Shown here: one piece after another, positions 48,711 to 57,506 of the stretch
Layout of the letters: every line of letters begins with the position of its first letter
Position numbering within the stretch: the first letter of the stretch is position 1
From: Geminicoccaceae bacterium
GTDB taxonomy: Bacteria; Pseudomonadota; Alphaproteobacteria; Geminicoccales; Geminicoccaceae
Reading direction: 5' to 3'
Length of the DNA: 64,000 nt
Assembly: GCA_028279345.1 (NCBI GenBank)
Contig: JANQNY010000006.1
Coordinates: 124,001 to 188,000, forward strand
Translations under genes and position numbers: made by a program
The notes under the pieces: generated by a model
Told to the model about the DNA's origin: nothing
Databases searched by the model: none
Seen by the model: only the letters and a program-made list of their open reading frames with translations

Positions 48711-49581
48711 GCTTGCCTTGCGCGTCGGGCGCAGCCGCCCAGGCTCGCTGATGATCCTTGCCGGCGGCACCCTCGCCTTGCTTGCCGCACTCTGCCTTGC
48801 CGCACCTCTGATCGCCGCCTTGCTTGGCTTGGACGGCACGCAAGTCGACCTCCTGAACCGCTTGGCGCCGCCGGGCGGCGACCACCTGCTCGGCACCGAT
48901 GAGCTCGGGCGCGACTACCTCATCCGGCTCCTGGAGGGTGGTCGTGTTTCGCTCCTCGTGGGCCTGGGCGGGGCGCTCGCGGCCGGTGTCATCGGCACGT
49001 TCATCGGCGTCGTCAGTGGCTATGCCGGCGGCCGACTCGATGCCTTCTTGATGCGCCTGACCGACGTCGTCATCGCCTTACCGATCCTGCCCCTGCTCCT
49101 CATCGTTGCCGCGGTCGACCTCGGCAAGCTGGGGCTCGCCACGAACGACGGCGGTGGCGCGCTTCGGATCATCCTCATCGTGGCGCTCTTCGGCTGGACG
49201 ACGGTCGCCCGCGTCGCCCGCGCCACGACGCTCAGCGTGCGTCGACGCACCTACGTGCTCGCCGCCGAAGCCTTGGGCGCTCGGCCGCCGCGGATCGTGG
49301 CGTTTCACATCCTGCCGAACGTCGCGGGACCGATCATCGTCGCCACCACGCTCACGATCGGAACCGTCGTCCTCACCGAATCGGTCCTCAGCTTTCTGGG
49401 CTTGGGCATCCAGCCGCCACTGCCGTCCTGGGGCAACCTGTTGAGCGGCGCGCAGACCCTGCTCGCGCAGGCCCCGCACCTGGCGGTGCTGCCGGGCCTG
49501 GCCATCTTCATCACCGTCGTCGCCTTCAACCTCCTGGGCGACGGGCTGCAGGCGCGGCTGGACCGTCGCCGTCGCGCGTAG
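48700..49581 (+). CDS. ABC transporter permease, DppC/OppC type
   Basis: 293 residues. The HLLGTDELGRDYLIRLLEGGRVSLLVG motif and GVVSGYAGGRLDAFLMRLTDVVIALP are diagnostic of the OppC partner; the EAA loop is EALGARPPRIVAFHILPNVAGPIIV. Six helices. ATG 48700 gives a sensible start inside the end of the previous gene. No ABC ATPase follows: the next gene is a P-loop-degenerate protein, so the ATP-binding subunits must be encoded elsewhere. Confidence 0.92.
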   Translation: MAPELALRVGRSRPGSLMILAGGTLALLAALCLAAPLIAALLGLDGTQVDLLNRLAPPGGDHLLGTDELGRDYLIRLLEGGRVSLLVGLGGALAAGVIGTFIGVVSGYAGGRLDAFLMRLTDVVIALPILPLLLIVAAVDLGKLGLATNDGGGALRIILIVALFGWTTVARVARATTLSVRRRTYVLAAEALGARPPRIVAFHILPNVAGPIIVATTLTIGTVVLTESVLSFLGLGIQPPLPSWGNLLSGAQTLLAQAPHLAVLPGLAIFITVVAFNLLGDGLQARLDRRRRA

Positions 49582-49674
49582 CCTTGGCTCGCGCTGGGGT
49601 TTCGGCATTGACAATCGGTCTACGCAGGGGGAGCACGGGGCGCGCCAACCCGTTCGCCGGCACGGAGTGACCGC

Positions 49675-50469
49675 GTGTCCAGAGCGCCCAGTCCATGCCC
49701 GCCATCGGGCACCCCGATCGACCACCGCTCTGACGATGCGGCTGGCGGTCCCATGCGGCTGGTCGTCGGCTCGATCGGCCGGGTCATGCGCCGCTCGCGA
49801 GACACGCCTCGGATCGACAACGTCGAGCAGCTCGCCGGTCTGGGCGGTGTGCCGGCCTGGGAGATAGTACCGACGCCGCCTCGTCCAGCCCGCATCCGGA
49901 GCAATTGGACCACGCGCGACGGCCTCGCAATGCTGGTTCAGGAGCTCGAGGGCTGCGATCTGCCCGCGAGGACGCTCGCCGTTGCAAGTGTCGACGGCCG
50001 CCTTGCCGCCGCACCAATGGCGATCGCCTTGGCCCAGGCGTGGAGCCTGGCAGGACCAGCCGTCCTCGCGATCGATCTGACTGCCGATCGACAGGCGCTC
50101 CCCGAGCATCTCCGCTTCGCGCACCTGCCGGCCTTCGACGACCTGCTCGCCGGGCTTGCGCGGTGGAGCGAGGCGCTCCTACCGCTGACCGACTTGGGGC
50201 CATGGTTGCTTACCGCCCGCCGCACCGGCGGTGGCGCGCCGCCATCAGCGTTGACGCCGCTCCTGGCCGAAGCGACGAGGCGCTTCGACCGCGTGCTGGT
50301 GGCAACATCGCCGTTGAGCGCGGCGGACGGGCGACGTGCAGCGGGGCTCTGTGCCAGGACCCTCGCGCTCGTGCACCGACGGCGAACGGCGACAGCCGAT
50401 GTCCGAGCCTCGCTCGCCGAGCTCGACGCGTCAGGTGGCGTTGCCGCCGGCACCCTTCTGGTCGGCTAG
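49675..50469 (+). CDS. BY-kinase/CpsD-like protein with apparently missing Walker A
   Basis: 264 residues, GTG start with GGAG seven bases upstream. The layout follows bacterial tyrosine kinases (CpsD/BY-kinase): a linker with RIDNVEQLAGLGGVPAWEIVP, then ARTLAVASVDG where the P-loop should occur, then VLAIDLTADRQ (Walker A-prime-like Asp) and RFDRVLVATSPLSAADG (Walker B-like). However, the expected G-x-G-K-S/T is replaced by SVDGRLAAAP, with no Lys or Thr, so nucleotide binding is probably lost. No Tyr cluster is present at the C-terminus. It sits between the ABC permeases and comF; no polysaccharide genes are nearby. Function unknown. Confidence 0.6.
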   Translation: MSRAPSPCPPSGTPIDHRSDDAAGGPMRLVVGSIGRVMRRSRDTPRIDNVEQLAGLGGVPAWEIVPTPPRPARIRSNWTTRDGLAMLVQELEGCDLPARTLAVASVDGRLAAAPMAIALAQAWSLAGPAVLAIDLTADRQALPEHLRFAHLPAFDDLLAGLARWSEALLPLTDLGPWLLTARRTGGGAPPSALTPLLAEATRRFDRVLVATSPLSAADGRRAAGLCARTLALVHRRRTATADVRASLAELDASGGVAAGTLLVG

Positions 50470-50475
50470 GAAGAG

Positions 50476-51243
50476 ATGATAGCGTTGCGGCCCTCCTGGA
50501 CGGCGATCGAGCGCTTCGCCACGTCGTTCGTCGATCTGGCGCTACCGCACCGCTGCGCCATGTGCGGTTCGGTGCTTGGCGCGGAGCGCGGCGTATGCGG
50601 CGGCTGCTGGGCACAGCTGAGCTTCATCGCCGAGCCCGTCTGCTCGGTCTGTGGGCGGCCCCGCACCGTCGATGAGACACCGGTCGACCCTTGTGTGCGC
50701 TGCCGCGCGCACCCGCCGCTGTTGCGCCGCACGCGCGCGGCGCTCGCCTATGACGACGCGAGCCGACGCCTCGTGATCGCCTTCAAGCACCATGCGCGTC
50801 TGAGCCTCCGGCCGCTGCTGGTGCGCTGGCTCCGCCGCGCCGCCGCGGACCTGATCGACGAGGTCGATCTCGTGGCGCCGGTGCCGCTCCACCGCCACCG
50901 GCTCCTGCACCGCGGCTACAATCAAGCGGCGGTTCTCGCGGCACCGCTCGCGGATCGCGCCGCGCACTATGTGCCGGACCTGCTCATCAAGCGCCGCTCG
51001 ACCCGGCCGCAACAGGGGCTTGGCGCTCAGGCGCGCGCCAGCAACGTCACGGCGCGGGCGTTCCAGATCAATCCACGCTGGCAGGCGCAGGTCAAAGGGC
51101 GCCGCGTGCTACTGGTCGACGACGTCGTCACCACCGGCGCCACGCTGGACGCCTGCGGCCGGGTCCTTGCGCGCGGCGGCGTCGCCAGCGTCGACGGCGT
51201 CTGTTTGGCGCGGGTGACGCGGCCCGACCGGCCACCAATATAA
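50476..51243 (+). CDS. comF: ComF family phosphoribosyltransferase-like protein
   Basis: 255 residues. An N-terminal zinc-binding double ribbon (CAMCGSVL...CGGCW and CSVCGRPR...CVRCR) is followed by a PRTase-like domain with YDDASRRLVIAFKHHA, APVPLHRHRLLHRGYNQA and the PRPP loop RRVLLVDDVVTTGATL (about residues 211-226). ComF takes part in DNA uptake in naturally competent bacteria, but most proteobacterial ComF proteins (GntX-like) have other or unknown roles. It starts six bases after the previous gene and is followed by grxC, an order common in alphaproteobacteria. Confidence 0.92.
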   Translation: MIALRPSWTAIERFATSFVDLALPHRCAMCGSVLGAERGVCGGCWAQLSFIAEPVCSVCGRPRTVDETPVDPCVRCRAHPPLLRRTRAALAYDDASRRLVIAFKHHARLSLRPLLVRWLRRAAADLIDEVDLVAPVPLHRHRLLHRGYNQAAVLAAPLADRAAHYVPDLLIKRRSTRPQQGLGAQARASNVTARAFQINPRWQAQVKGRRVLLVDDVVTTGATLDACGRVLARGGVASVDGVCLARVTRPDRPPI

Positions 51244-51271
51244 TCCTCAGGTAACGTGCGGAGAACGTCAG

Positions 51272-51544
51272 TTGGCGGCGGTCGAAATCTACACCTCCCC
51301 CTTGTGCGGTTACTGCCATGCGGCGAAACAGCTGCTCGCGGAAAAGCAGGTCATCTTCGTCGAGGTCGATGTCTGGGCCGAGCCAACGCGCAAGTCCGAG
51401 ATGATCGAGCGCGCCAACGGCCGGCGCACGGTGCCGCAAGTGTTCATCGACGGCGAGGGCATCGGCGGCTATGACGACCTCGCCGAGTTGGCCCGGACGG
51501 GCCACCTGGACCGACTGTTGGGCGCGGCGGAACGGCCCCAGTAG
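51272..51544 (+). CDS. grxC: Glutaredoxin 3
   Basis: 90 residues from a TTG start with GGAG eight bases upstream. Thioredoxin fold with a dithiol active site CGYC (SPLCGYCHAAK), the cis-Pro in RRTVPQVFIDG and the GGYDDL glutathione-binding turn. It reduces disulfides with glutathione in the cytosol, working with the glutathione reductase at 60984 and the synthetase substrate from the ligase at the left edge. Confidence 0.95.
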   Translation: MAAVEIYTSPLCGYCHAAKQLLAEKQVIFVEVDVWAEPTRKSEMIERANGRRTVPQVFIDGEGIGGYDDLAELARTGHLDRLLGAAERPQ

Positions 51545-51545
51545 A

Positions 51546-51953
51546 ATGATCCGATATGCGCTTCGCTGCGCTTGCGGACATGCGTTCGAAGCGTGGTTCA
51601 ACAACGCCGCGGCCTATGACGAGCAAGAGCGACGACACCTCATCACCTGTCCGATCTGTAGTGGCTCGGACGTCACCAAGGCGCCGATGGCACCGGCGAT
51701 CGGGCGAAGCCGGCCATCCGTTGCGCCCGATCCCGCACAGATGCGGGCGGCGCTGATGCAGTTGAACCGGCACGTCAAACAGCATGCGGAGGCGGTGGGC
51801 GAGCGCTTCACGGAGGAGGCACGCGCCATTCACCGGGGCGACGCGGCGGAACGGCCGATCTGGGGACAGGCGAGCCCGACGGATGCCAGCGATCTGCGCG
51901 ACGAGGGGATCGACGTGGTGCCGCTCCCGGACGTCCCCGATCACGACGCGTGA
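51546..51953 (+). CDS. DUF1178 family protein
   Basis: 135 residues from ATG 51546, one base after the grxC stop. The N-terminus has a zinc-ribbon-like pattern CACGHAFEAWF...CPICSGSDV (four cysteines), and the C-terminus contains GDAAERPIWGQASPTDASDL, the conserved tail of the family. Function unknown, but the grxC-DUF1178-ubiG neighbourhood is typical for alphaproteobacteria. It ends three bases before the convergent ubiG. Confidence 0.88.
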   Translation: MIRYALRCACGHAFEAWFNNAAAYDEQERRHLITCPICSGSDVTKAPMAPAIGRSRPSVAPDPAQMRAALMQLNRHVKQHAEAVGERFTEEARAIHRGDAAERPIWGQASPTDASDLRDEGIDVVPLPDVPDHDA

Positions 51954-51956
51954 GGC

Positions 51957-52682
51957 TCAAGACCGCCGGGCGCTGATCATGTAGTTCACCGAGACACGGT
52001 CGGTCAGGTGGAACGCGTCGGCCCTGCCGTCCCACGCGACGCCCTGGAGCCCGGTGACGACGAACCCTGCCCGCCGCAGCCAGCCGGCCAGCTCCGCCGG
52101 CCTCACGAAACGCCGCCAATCGTGCGTGCCGCGCGGCAACCAGCCGAGCACATATTCTGCGGCGACGATCGCCTGCGCGAAGCTCGAGAACGTGCGGTTG
52201 ACGGTCGTCAGGCAGAGGGTGCCTTCGGGCGCAACGACCCTTCCGAGGTCTCGAACGAAGGCAGCCTGACCCTCGACATGCTCGATCACCTCCGACGCCA
52301 CGACTAGATCAAAGCGCTCGCCAGCTGCCGCGAGCGCGGCCACGCTCTTGTGCAAGTAGGTGATCTGGAGCCCCTGGTCGGCGGCGTGCCGACGGGCGGC
52401 ATCGAGCGACTCGCCGGCTAGATCGATGCCGGTCACGTCGGCCCCCAGCCGAGCGAGAGGCTCAGCCAACACGCCACCCCCGCAGCCGACATCGAGCGCG
52501 CGCAAGCCCTTGAGCGGCCGCCCGCCCGTCGGTTCCCGACCGGTGAGCACAGCATCACGGATGAACGCGATGCGCAGCGGATTGAACCGGTGCAGCGGCG
52601 CCATCGGTCCGTCCTCGTCCCACCAGTCGTCGGCAAGAGCATCAAACTTCTCAATTTCCGCCGAATCCGCGGCGCTGCTCAT
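51957..52682 (-). CDS. ubiG: Ubiquinone biosynthesis O-methyltransferase UbiG
   Basis: 241 residues. UbiG methylates the two phenolic hydroxyls in ubiquinone synthesis with S-adenosylmethionine. The SAM motif LDVGCGGGVLAEPLARLGADVTGID (motif I), DDWWDEDGPMAPLHRFNPLR at the start, and EVIEHVEG and HDWRRFVRPAEL are canonical. ATG 52682 has GGGGAG upstream; a longer in-frame extension would lack homology. Divergent from lysC. Confidence 0.95.
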   Translation of the reverse strand: MSSAADSAEIEKFDALADDWWDEDGPMAPLHRFNPLRIAFIRDAVLTGREPTGGRPLKGLRALDVGCGGGVLAEPLARLGADVTGIDLAGESLDAARRHAADQGLQITYLHKSVAALAAAGERFDLVVASEVIEHVEGQAAFVRDLGRVVAPEGTLCLTTVNRTFSSFAQAIVAAEYVLGWLPRGTHDWRRFVRPAELAGWLRRAGFVVTGLQGVAWDGRADAFHLTDRVSVNYMISARRS

Positions 52683-52807
52683 GGGGTACTCCCCGCCAGG
52701 TTGTTGCTCGATCGGGTCAGCGCCCGCTTGCTTCGCAGCGCACAGGGTGGATATGAAGCCCGCGTCGTCAATGCCGCTGGGAAAGCGGCTACCTTGGAAG
52801 GGTCGAG

Positions 52808-54031
52808 GTGACACGCACCGTGCAGAAGTTCGGCGGTACGTCCGTCGCCGACCCGGAGTGCATCCAGAACGCGGCGACACGCGTTCAAGCCGCACTTGCG
52901 AACGGCGAACGCGTTGCGGTTGTGGTGTCCGCGATGGCCGGCCACACCAACCAACTCGTCGACTGGGTCGAGACGCTCGGCGGGCCTCTGGCCGACCGCG
53001 CGGAGCACGACGTCGTGGTTGCCGCGGGCGAGCAGATCACCAGCGGCCTGCTTGCCTTGGCGCTTCGGAACCGTGGCGTGCCCGCGCGCTCGCTCCAGGG
53101 CTGGCAGATCGCGGTGCGAACGGACAACACGCACGGTGCGGCGCGCATCAACAGCATCGATACCGAAGCGATCGGCCGGGTTCTCGACGCCGGTAAGGTG
53201 GCCGTGGTGCCCGGCTTTCAAGGCCTGGGCCCCGATGGCCGCGTGACGACGCTAGGCCGCGGTGGCTCCGACACGTCGGCGGTGGCGCTCGCTGCCGCCT
53301 TGGCAGCGGCACGGTGCGATATTTTCACCGATGTCGCCGGAGTATATACAACCGATCCGCGCATCGTGCCCCGCGCTAGAAAACTGCAGAGTGTGACCTA
53401 CGAGGAAATGCTCGAAATGGCGTCGCTGGGCGCGAAAGTTTTGCAGACCCGTTCCGTCGCACTTGCCATGCAGTACAATGTGCCGGTCCAGGTCCTGTCG
53501 AGTTTCGATGACGAGCCGGGCACGATGGTGGTGGCGGATGAGCGCATGATGGAGCACCAGACGGTCGCGGGCATCACCTACAATCGCGACGAAGCCAAGG
53601 TGACACTGGTGGGCGTCCGCGATCAGCCCGGCGTGGCGGCTTCCGTTTTCGGACCGCTCGCCGAGGCGAAGGTCAACGTCGACATGATCGTGCAGAGCGT
53701 GTCGCCCGACGGCAGGACGACGGACGTGACGTTCACGGTCGCCGCGACCGATCTAAGCCGTGCCAAGGAGATCATCGAACCTCACGCCCGCGACTTGGGC
53801 TGCCAGCGCATCGATGCCGATGGCGGCGTGGTGAAGATCTCGGTCATCGGCGTGGGCATGCGCTCGCACGCGGGCGTCGCGCACCGCATGTTCCAGGTGC
53901 TCGGCGAACGCGGCATCAACATCCAGGCGATCTCCACGTCGGAGATCAAGATCAGCGTTCTGGTTCCGGAAGAGTATACGGAGCTTGCTCTGCGGACACT
54001 GCACACGGCCTACGGTCTCGACGCCGAATGA
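52808..54031 (+). CDS. lysC: Aspartate kinase
   Basis: 407 residues, GTG start. It phosphorylates aspartate at the head of the Lys/Met/Thr pathway. KFGGTSV (about residues 6-12), TTLGRGGSDTSAVALAA (about 148-164) and FTDVAGVYTTDPRI are the kinase motifs; two ACT domains (VTLVGVRDQPGVAASVF and SVIGVGMRSHAGVAHRMF) provide feedback inhibition by lysine or threonine. The last four bases overlap the next gene (ATGA), so the three-gene set lysC - nitronate monooxygenase - ptsP is translationally coupled. Confidence 0.96.
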   Translation: MTRTVQKFGGTSVADPECIQNAATRVQAALANGERVAVVVSAMAGHTNQLVDWVETLGGPLADRAEHDVVVAAGEQITSGLLALALRNRGVPARSLQGWQIAVRTDNTHGAARINSIDTEAIGRVLDAGKVAVVPGFQGLGPDGRVTTLGRGGSDTSAVALAAALAAARCDIFTDVAGVYTTDPRIVPRARKLQSVTYEEMLEMASLGAKVLQTRSVALAMQYNVPVQVLSSFDDEPGTMVVADERMMEHQTVAGITYNRDEAKVTLVGVRDQPGVAASVFGPLAEAKVNVDMIVQSVSPDGRTTDVTFTVAATDLSRAKEIIEPHARDLGCQRIDADGGVVKISVIGVGMRSHAGVAHRMFQVLGERGINIQAISTSEIKISVLVPEEYTELALRTLHTAYGLDAE

Positions 54032-55065
54032 GCGTCAGCGACCCCGTTCGTGGGCGCGCCCGGCTGGCGGCGCTGACCCGTCGCGGCCGCGCCCTCTTGG
54101 GCACCGAGATCGCACTCATGGGCGGTGCGATGACCTGGGTGTCCGAGCGCAATCTCGTCGCCGCCATCTCCGATGCCGGCGCTTTCGGGGTGCTCGCCTG
54201 CGGGTCAATGGACCCGGATCGACTGGGCTTGGAGATCGAGGCGACGCGAGCGCTCACGGAACGGCCCTTCGGCGTCAACTTGATTCTCATGCACCCTGAG
54301 CTTGAAGCGCTCATCGCGCGCTGCGTGGAGCTCGGCGTGAGCCACGTCGTCTTTGCGGGCGGCGTGCCGAGCCGCGAGCACGTCACCCTCGCCAAGCGGG
54401 GCGGCGCCAGGGTCATCGCCTTCGCGCCCTCGGCGGCGATCGGCAGACGACTGGTGCGCGCCGGTGTCGACGGCCTCGTCATCGAGGGCGCCGAAGCGGG
54501 CGGCCACATCGGACCCGTGTCGACGAGCGTGCTCGCCCAGGAGATCCTGCCGGTCATCGACGATGTCCCGGTGTTCGTCGCAGGCGGCATCGGCCACGGC
54601 GAGGCGATCGCCGCCTACCTGGCGATGGGGGGATCGGGCTGCCAGCTCGGCACGCGTTTCGTCTGCGCCGAGGAATCGATCGCGCATCCGCGGTTCAAGG
54701 AAGCCTTCATCCGAGGGCAAGCGCGCGACGCACAACCTAGCGTGCAGGTGGATCCCGAGTTCAAGGTCATTCCAGTGCGCGCCCTCGCCAATCGGGCCAC
54801 GGAGCGCTTCCGGGACGCGCAGGTGGAGACGATCAGACGCTATCGCGCCGGCGAGCTCGCCCATCACGAGGCAGCACTGGCAATCGAGCACTTCTGGGCG
54901 GGCGCGCTGCGCCGGGCCGTGGTCGACGGCGACGTCGACGAAGGCTCATTAATGGCCGGTCAGTCGGTCGGGATGATCAAAGCGGTGGAGCCGACCGAGG
55001 CGATCGTCGACACATTGATTGCGGAGACCGTCGCTGCCCTCGGGCGAACGGAAGGCGCTGCGTGA
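54028..55065 (+). CDS. Nitronate monooxygenase (2-nitropropane dioxygenase-like)
   Basis: 345 residues, FMN-dependent TIM barrel. ALMGGAMTWVSERNLVAAISDAGAFGVLACG at the start, FGVNLILMHPE, VIEGAEAGGHIGP with the conserved His (about residue 159), and VFVAGGIGHGEAIAAYLAMGGSGCQLGTRF are the family motifs. It oxidises alkyl nitronates; homologues related to FabK occur. It is translated from the lysC stop and overlaps ptsP by four bases, a setting that does not itself explain its substrate. Confidence 0.9.
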   Translation: MSVSDPVRGRARLAALTRRGRALLGTEIALMGGAMTWVSERNLVAAISDAGAFGVLACGSMDPDRLGLEIEATRALTERPFGVNLILMHPELEALIARCVELGVSHVVFAGGVPSREHVTLAKRGGARVIAFAPSAAIGRRLVRAGVDGLVIEGAEAGGHIGPVSTSVLAQEILPVIDDVPVFVAGGIGHGEAIAAYLAMGGSGCQLGTRFVCAEESIAHPRFKEAFIRGQARDAQPSVQVDPEFKVIPVRALANRATERFRDAQVETIRRYRAGELAHHEAALAIEHFWAGALRRAVVDGDVDEGSLMAGQSVGMIKAVEPTEAIVDTLIAETVAALGRTEGAA

Positions 55066-57407
55066 GCGCCGGCTGGGGCAGCTCAACGACGACACCACCA
55101 GCTGCGAGCCGCGGGCCCGAACTCTCGGCGTCGCGCCGGCTCTTGCGCCGGATCATGGAGCTGGCGGCAGCCCCCATCCAGCCGCAGCAACGCCTCGACC
55201 GGATCGTCGGCCTGATCGCCGCCGACATGGTCGCCGAAGTCTGCTCGATCTACGTGCGCCGCGGCGCAAGTGTGCTGGAACTCTTCGCCACTCAGGGCCT
55301 CAAGCGCGACGCGGTCCACCATACGCGCATGAAGCCGGGCGAGGGCCTCGTCGGCCACATCGCCCAGCACTGCGAGATCGTCAATACGAGCGACGCGCAG
55401 AGCCACCCGCATTTCCACTACTTCCCGGAAACTGGCGAGGAGATCTATCGCTCCTTCCTCGGCGTGCCGATCCTCCGCGGGGGTGAGGTCGCGGGCGTCG
55501 TCGTCGTGCAGAACAAGGTGGCGCGTGTCTACGCCGAGGATGAGGTCGAGGCCCTCGAGATCATCGCTGCACTACTCGGCGAGATGCTCGCCTCGGGCGG
55601 GCTGGTCGACCCCGACCTCTACGCCGACTTTGCCGAAGCGGCCTCGCCGCCACGCCGGCTCACGGGCATCGCGCTGGTCCCAGGCGTGGCCCTTGGCGAA
55701 GCGATCCTGCATCAGCCTCCGCCGCGGGTAACGCGCTTCATCTCCGACAATCCCGAGCTCGAAACGGCGCGGCTGGAGCGGGCGGTGCAGGCGTTGCGCT
55801 TCGATGTCGATCGGCTCGTTGCCGGTGCGGGCCTCGGCTTGGGCGAGCACGGTGACGTGCTCGAGGCCTACCGGATGCTGAGCCAGGACCGTTCGTGGTC
55901 CAGGCGCCTTCACGAGGCGATCTTGACGGGGCTCACCGCAGAGGCGGCGGTCAAGCGGGTCCAGGAGGAAACAAAGGTCCATCTGAGCCAGTCGAGCAAC
56001 AACTATCTTCGCGAACGGCTGTTGGACCTCGACGATCTCGCCAACCGTCTCTTGCGGCATCTGGTCGGCACGCCGCGCCATCGCCAGCCAACCCCCCTAC
56101 CCGAGCGCGCGGTGGTCTTCGCCCGCACGCTGAGCCCGGCCGAGCTGCTGGACTACGACCGTGAGCGGCTCGCCGGCCTCGTCCTGGAGGAAGGCTCGCA
56201 CACGGCCCACGCGACGATCATCGCGAGAGCGCTCGAGGTGCCCGTCCTCGGCGGCGTCGAGCGGGCGCTGTCGGCGGCGCGCGACGGTGATCGTGTGGCA
56301 CTCGACGCCGACCACGGCCAGCTATTCCTCAGACCCAGCGACGACGTCGTCCAGGCATTTCACCGCGCCGTCGGCGCGCGTCAGCAGGCGAGCGAACGCG
56401 CCCTCTCGCTGAAGGATCTGCCGCCGATCAGCCGCGACGGCGCACAGGTGCGCTTGTCGTTGAACGGCGCCTTCCTGATGGACCTCAGAGCAGTGGACGT
56501 CACCGGCGCCGACGGTATCGGCCTCTATCGGACCGAGCTCGCTTTCATGGCCCGCGGCAGCTACCCCAGCGTCGAGGAGCAGACCCAGATCTACAGCAAG
56601 GTCGTCGACGCGCTCGGCGGCAGGCCCTGCGTGTTTCGAACGCTCGACGTCGGTAGTGACAAGGTGCTGCCCTACTGGCGCTTCCCCCAGGAGGAGAATC
56701 CGGCGCTCGGCTGGCGTGCCATTCGGCTGGTCATCGACCAGCCGCAATTGTTGCGGCAGCAGCTACGCGCGCTGATCACGGCGCATGCCGGCCGCGAGCT
56801 GCGCGTGATGTTCCCGATGATCAGCGTCGTCAGCGAGCTGGAACATGCGCGCAACGTCCTCGAGATCGAGCTTGCGGCCGCGAGGCGCGCCGGTCTCGTG
56901 CCTCCCTCCCGCGTCGAGGTCGGCGCGATGCTCGAGGTCCCGGCTTTGTTGTTCCAGCTCGACCGGCTGCTCGAGCGGATCGACTTCCTGTCGATCGGCA
57001 CCAACGACCTGCTGCAATTCCTGTTCGCGTGCGATCGCGGCAATCCGCGTCTCCATACCCGCTACGACCCGCTGTCGCCGCCGGTGCTGCGGCTGGTTCG
57101 GGAGGTGGCGACCCATTGTCGAGCCCACGATGTGCGGCTCACGGTCTGCGGCGAGATGGCGACGCAACCGCTGGAGGCCATGGCGCTCGTCGGCCTCGGC
57201 ATCCGTGACCTTTCGCTCAGCGCGACCAGCATGGGCAGCGTCAAGGCGTTGGTTCGTTCGCTCGACGTCGGTGCCCTCGGCCGGCTTCTCGATCGCCTCA
57301 TCGAATTGCCGGCCCACTCGGTGCGTGATACGCTTTTGGCCTATGCGCGTGATCACCGGGTGGAATTGCCTCCCGAACTTCCGCGCGGGCTGCTAGAGCA
57401 CGTCTGA
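55062..57407 (+). CDS. ptsP: Phosphoenolpyruvate-protein phosphotransferase PtsP (EI-Ntr)
   Basis: 781 residues, GTG start. GAF domain at about 30-165 (AEVCSIYVRRG), then the enzyme I core. The phospho-accepting His is in GSHTAHATIIARA (His383), followed by the PEP-binding barrel: LYRTELAFMARGSYPS, GSDKVLPYW, MLEVPALLFQ and SIGTNDLLQFLFACDR, and the Cys of TVCGEMA. It starts the nitrogen-related PTS cascade (NPr, EIIA-Ntr) that senses nitrogen and carbon status; ptsO/ptsN are not in the window. The lysC-ptsP neighbourhood is typical of the group. Confidence 0.94.
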   Translation: MSAGWGSSTTTPPAASRGPELSASRRLLRRIMELAAAPIQPQQRLDRIVGLIAADMVAEVCSIYVRRGASVLELFATQGLKRDAVHHTRMKPGEGLVGHIAQHCEIVNTSDAQSHPHFHYFPETGEEIYRSFLGVPILRGGEVAGVVVVQNKVARVYAEDEVEALEIIAALLGEMLASGGLVDPDLYADFAEAASPPRRLTGIALVPGVALGEAILHQPPPRVTRFISDNPELETARLERAVQALRFDVDRLVAGAGLGLGEHGDVLEAYRMLSQDRSWSRRLHEAILTGLTAEAAVKRVQEETKVHLSQSSNNYLRERLLDLDDLANRLLRHLVGTPRHRQPTPLPERAVVFARTLSPAELLDYDRERLAGLVLEEGSHTAHATIIARALEVPVLGGVERALSAARDGDRVALDADHGQLFLRPSDDVVQAFHRAVGARQQASERALSLKDLPPISRDGAQVRLSLNGAFLMDLRAVDVTGADGIGLYRTELAFMARGSYPSVEEQTQIYSKVVDALGGRPCVFRTLDVGSDKVLPYWRFPQEENPALGWRAIRLVIDQPQLLRQQLRALITAHAGRELRVMFPMISVVSELEHARNVLEIELAAARRAGLVPPSRVEVGAMLEVPALLFQLDRLLERIDFLSIGTNDLLQFLFACDRGNPRLHTRYDPLSPPVLRLVREVATHCRAHDVRLTVCGEMATQPLEAMALVGLGIRDLSLSATSMGSVKALVRSLDVGALGRLLDRLIELPAHSVRDTLLAYARDHRVELPPELPRGLLEHV

Positions 57408-57506
57408 CGATCGCTGGTTGCGCGGCTACAGGCGGCTTGAGGCTGCTGTCGACGGCCACTGGGTGGTTGCGCGCGTGACCACGAACATCTCGATCTTGAG
57501 GTCGCG

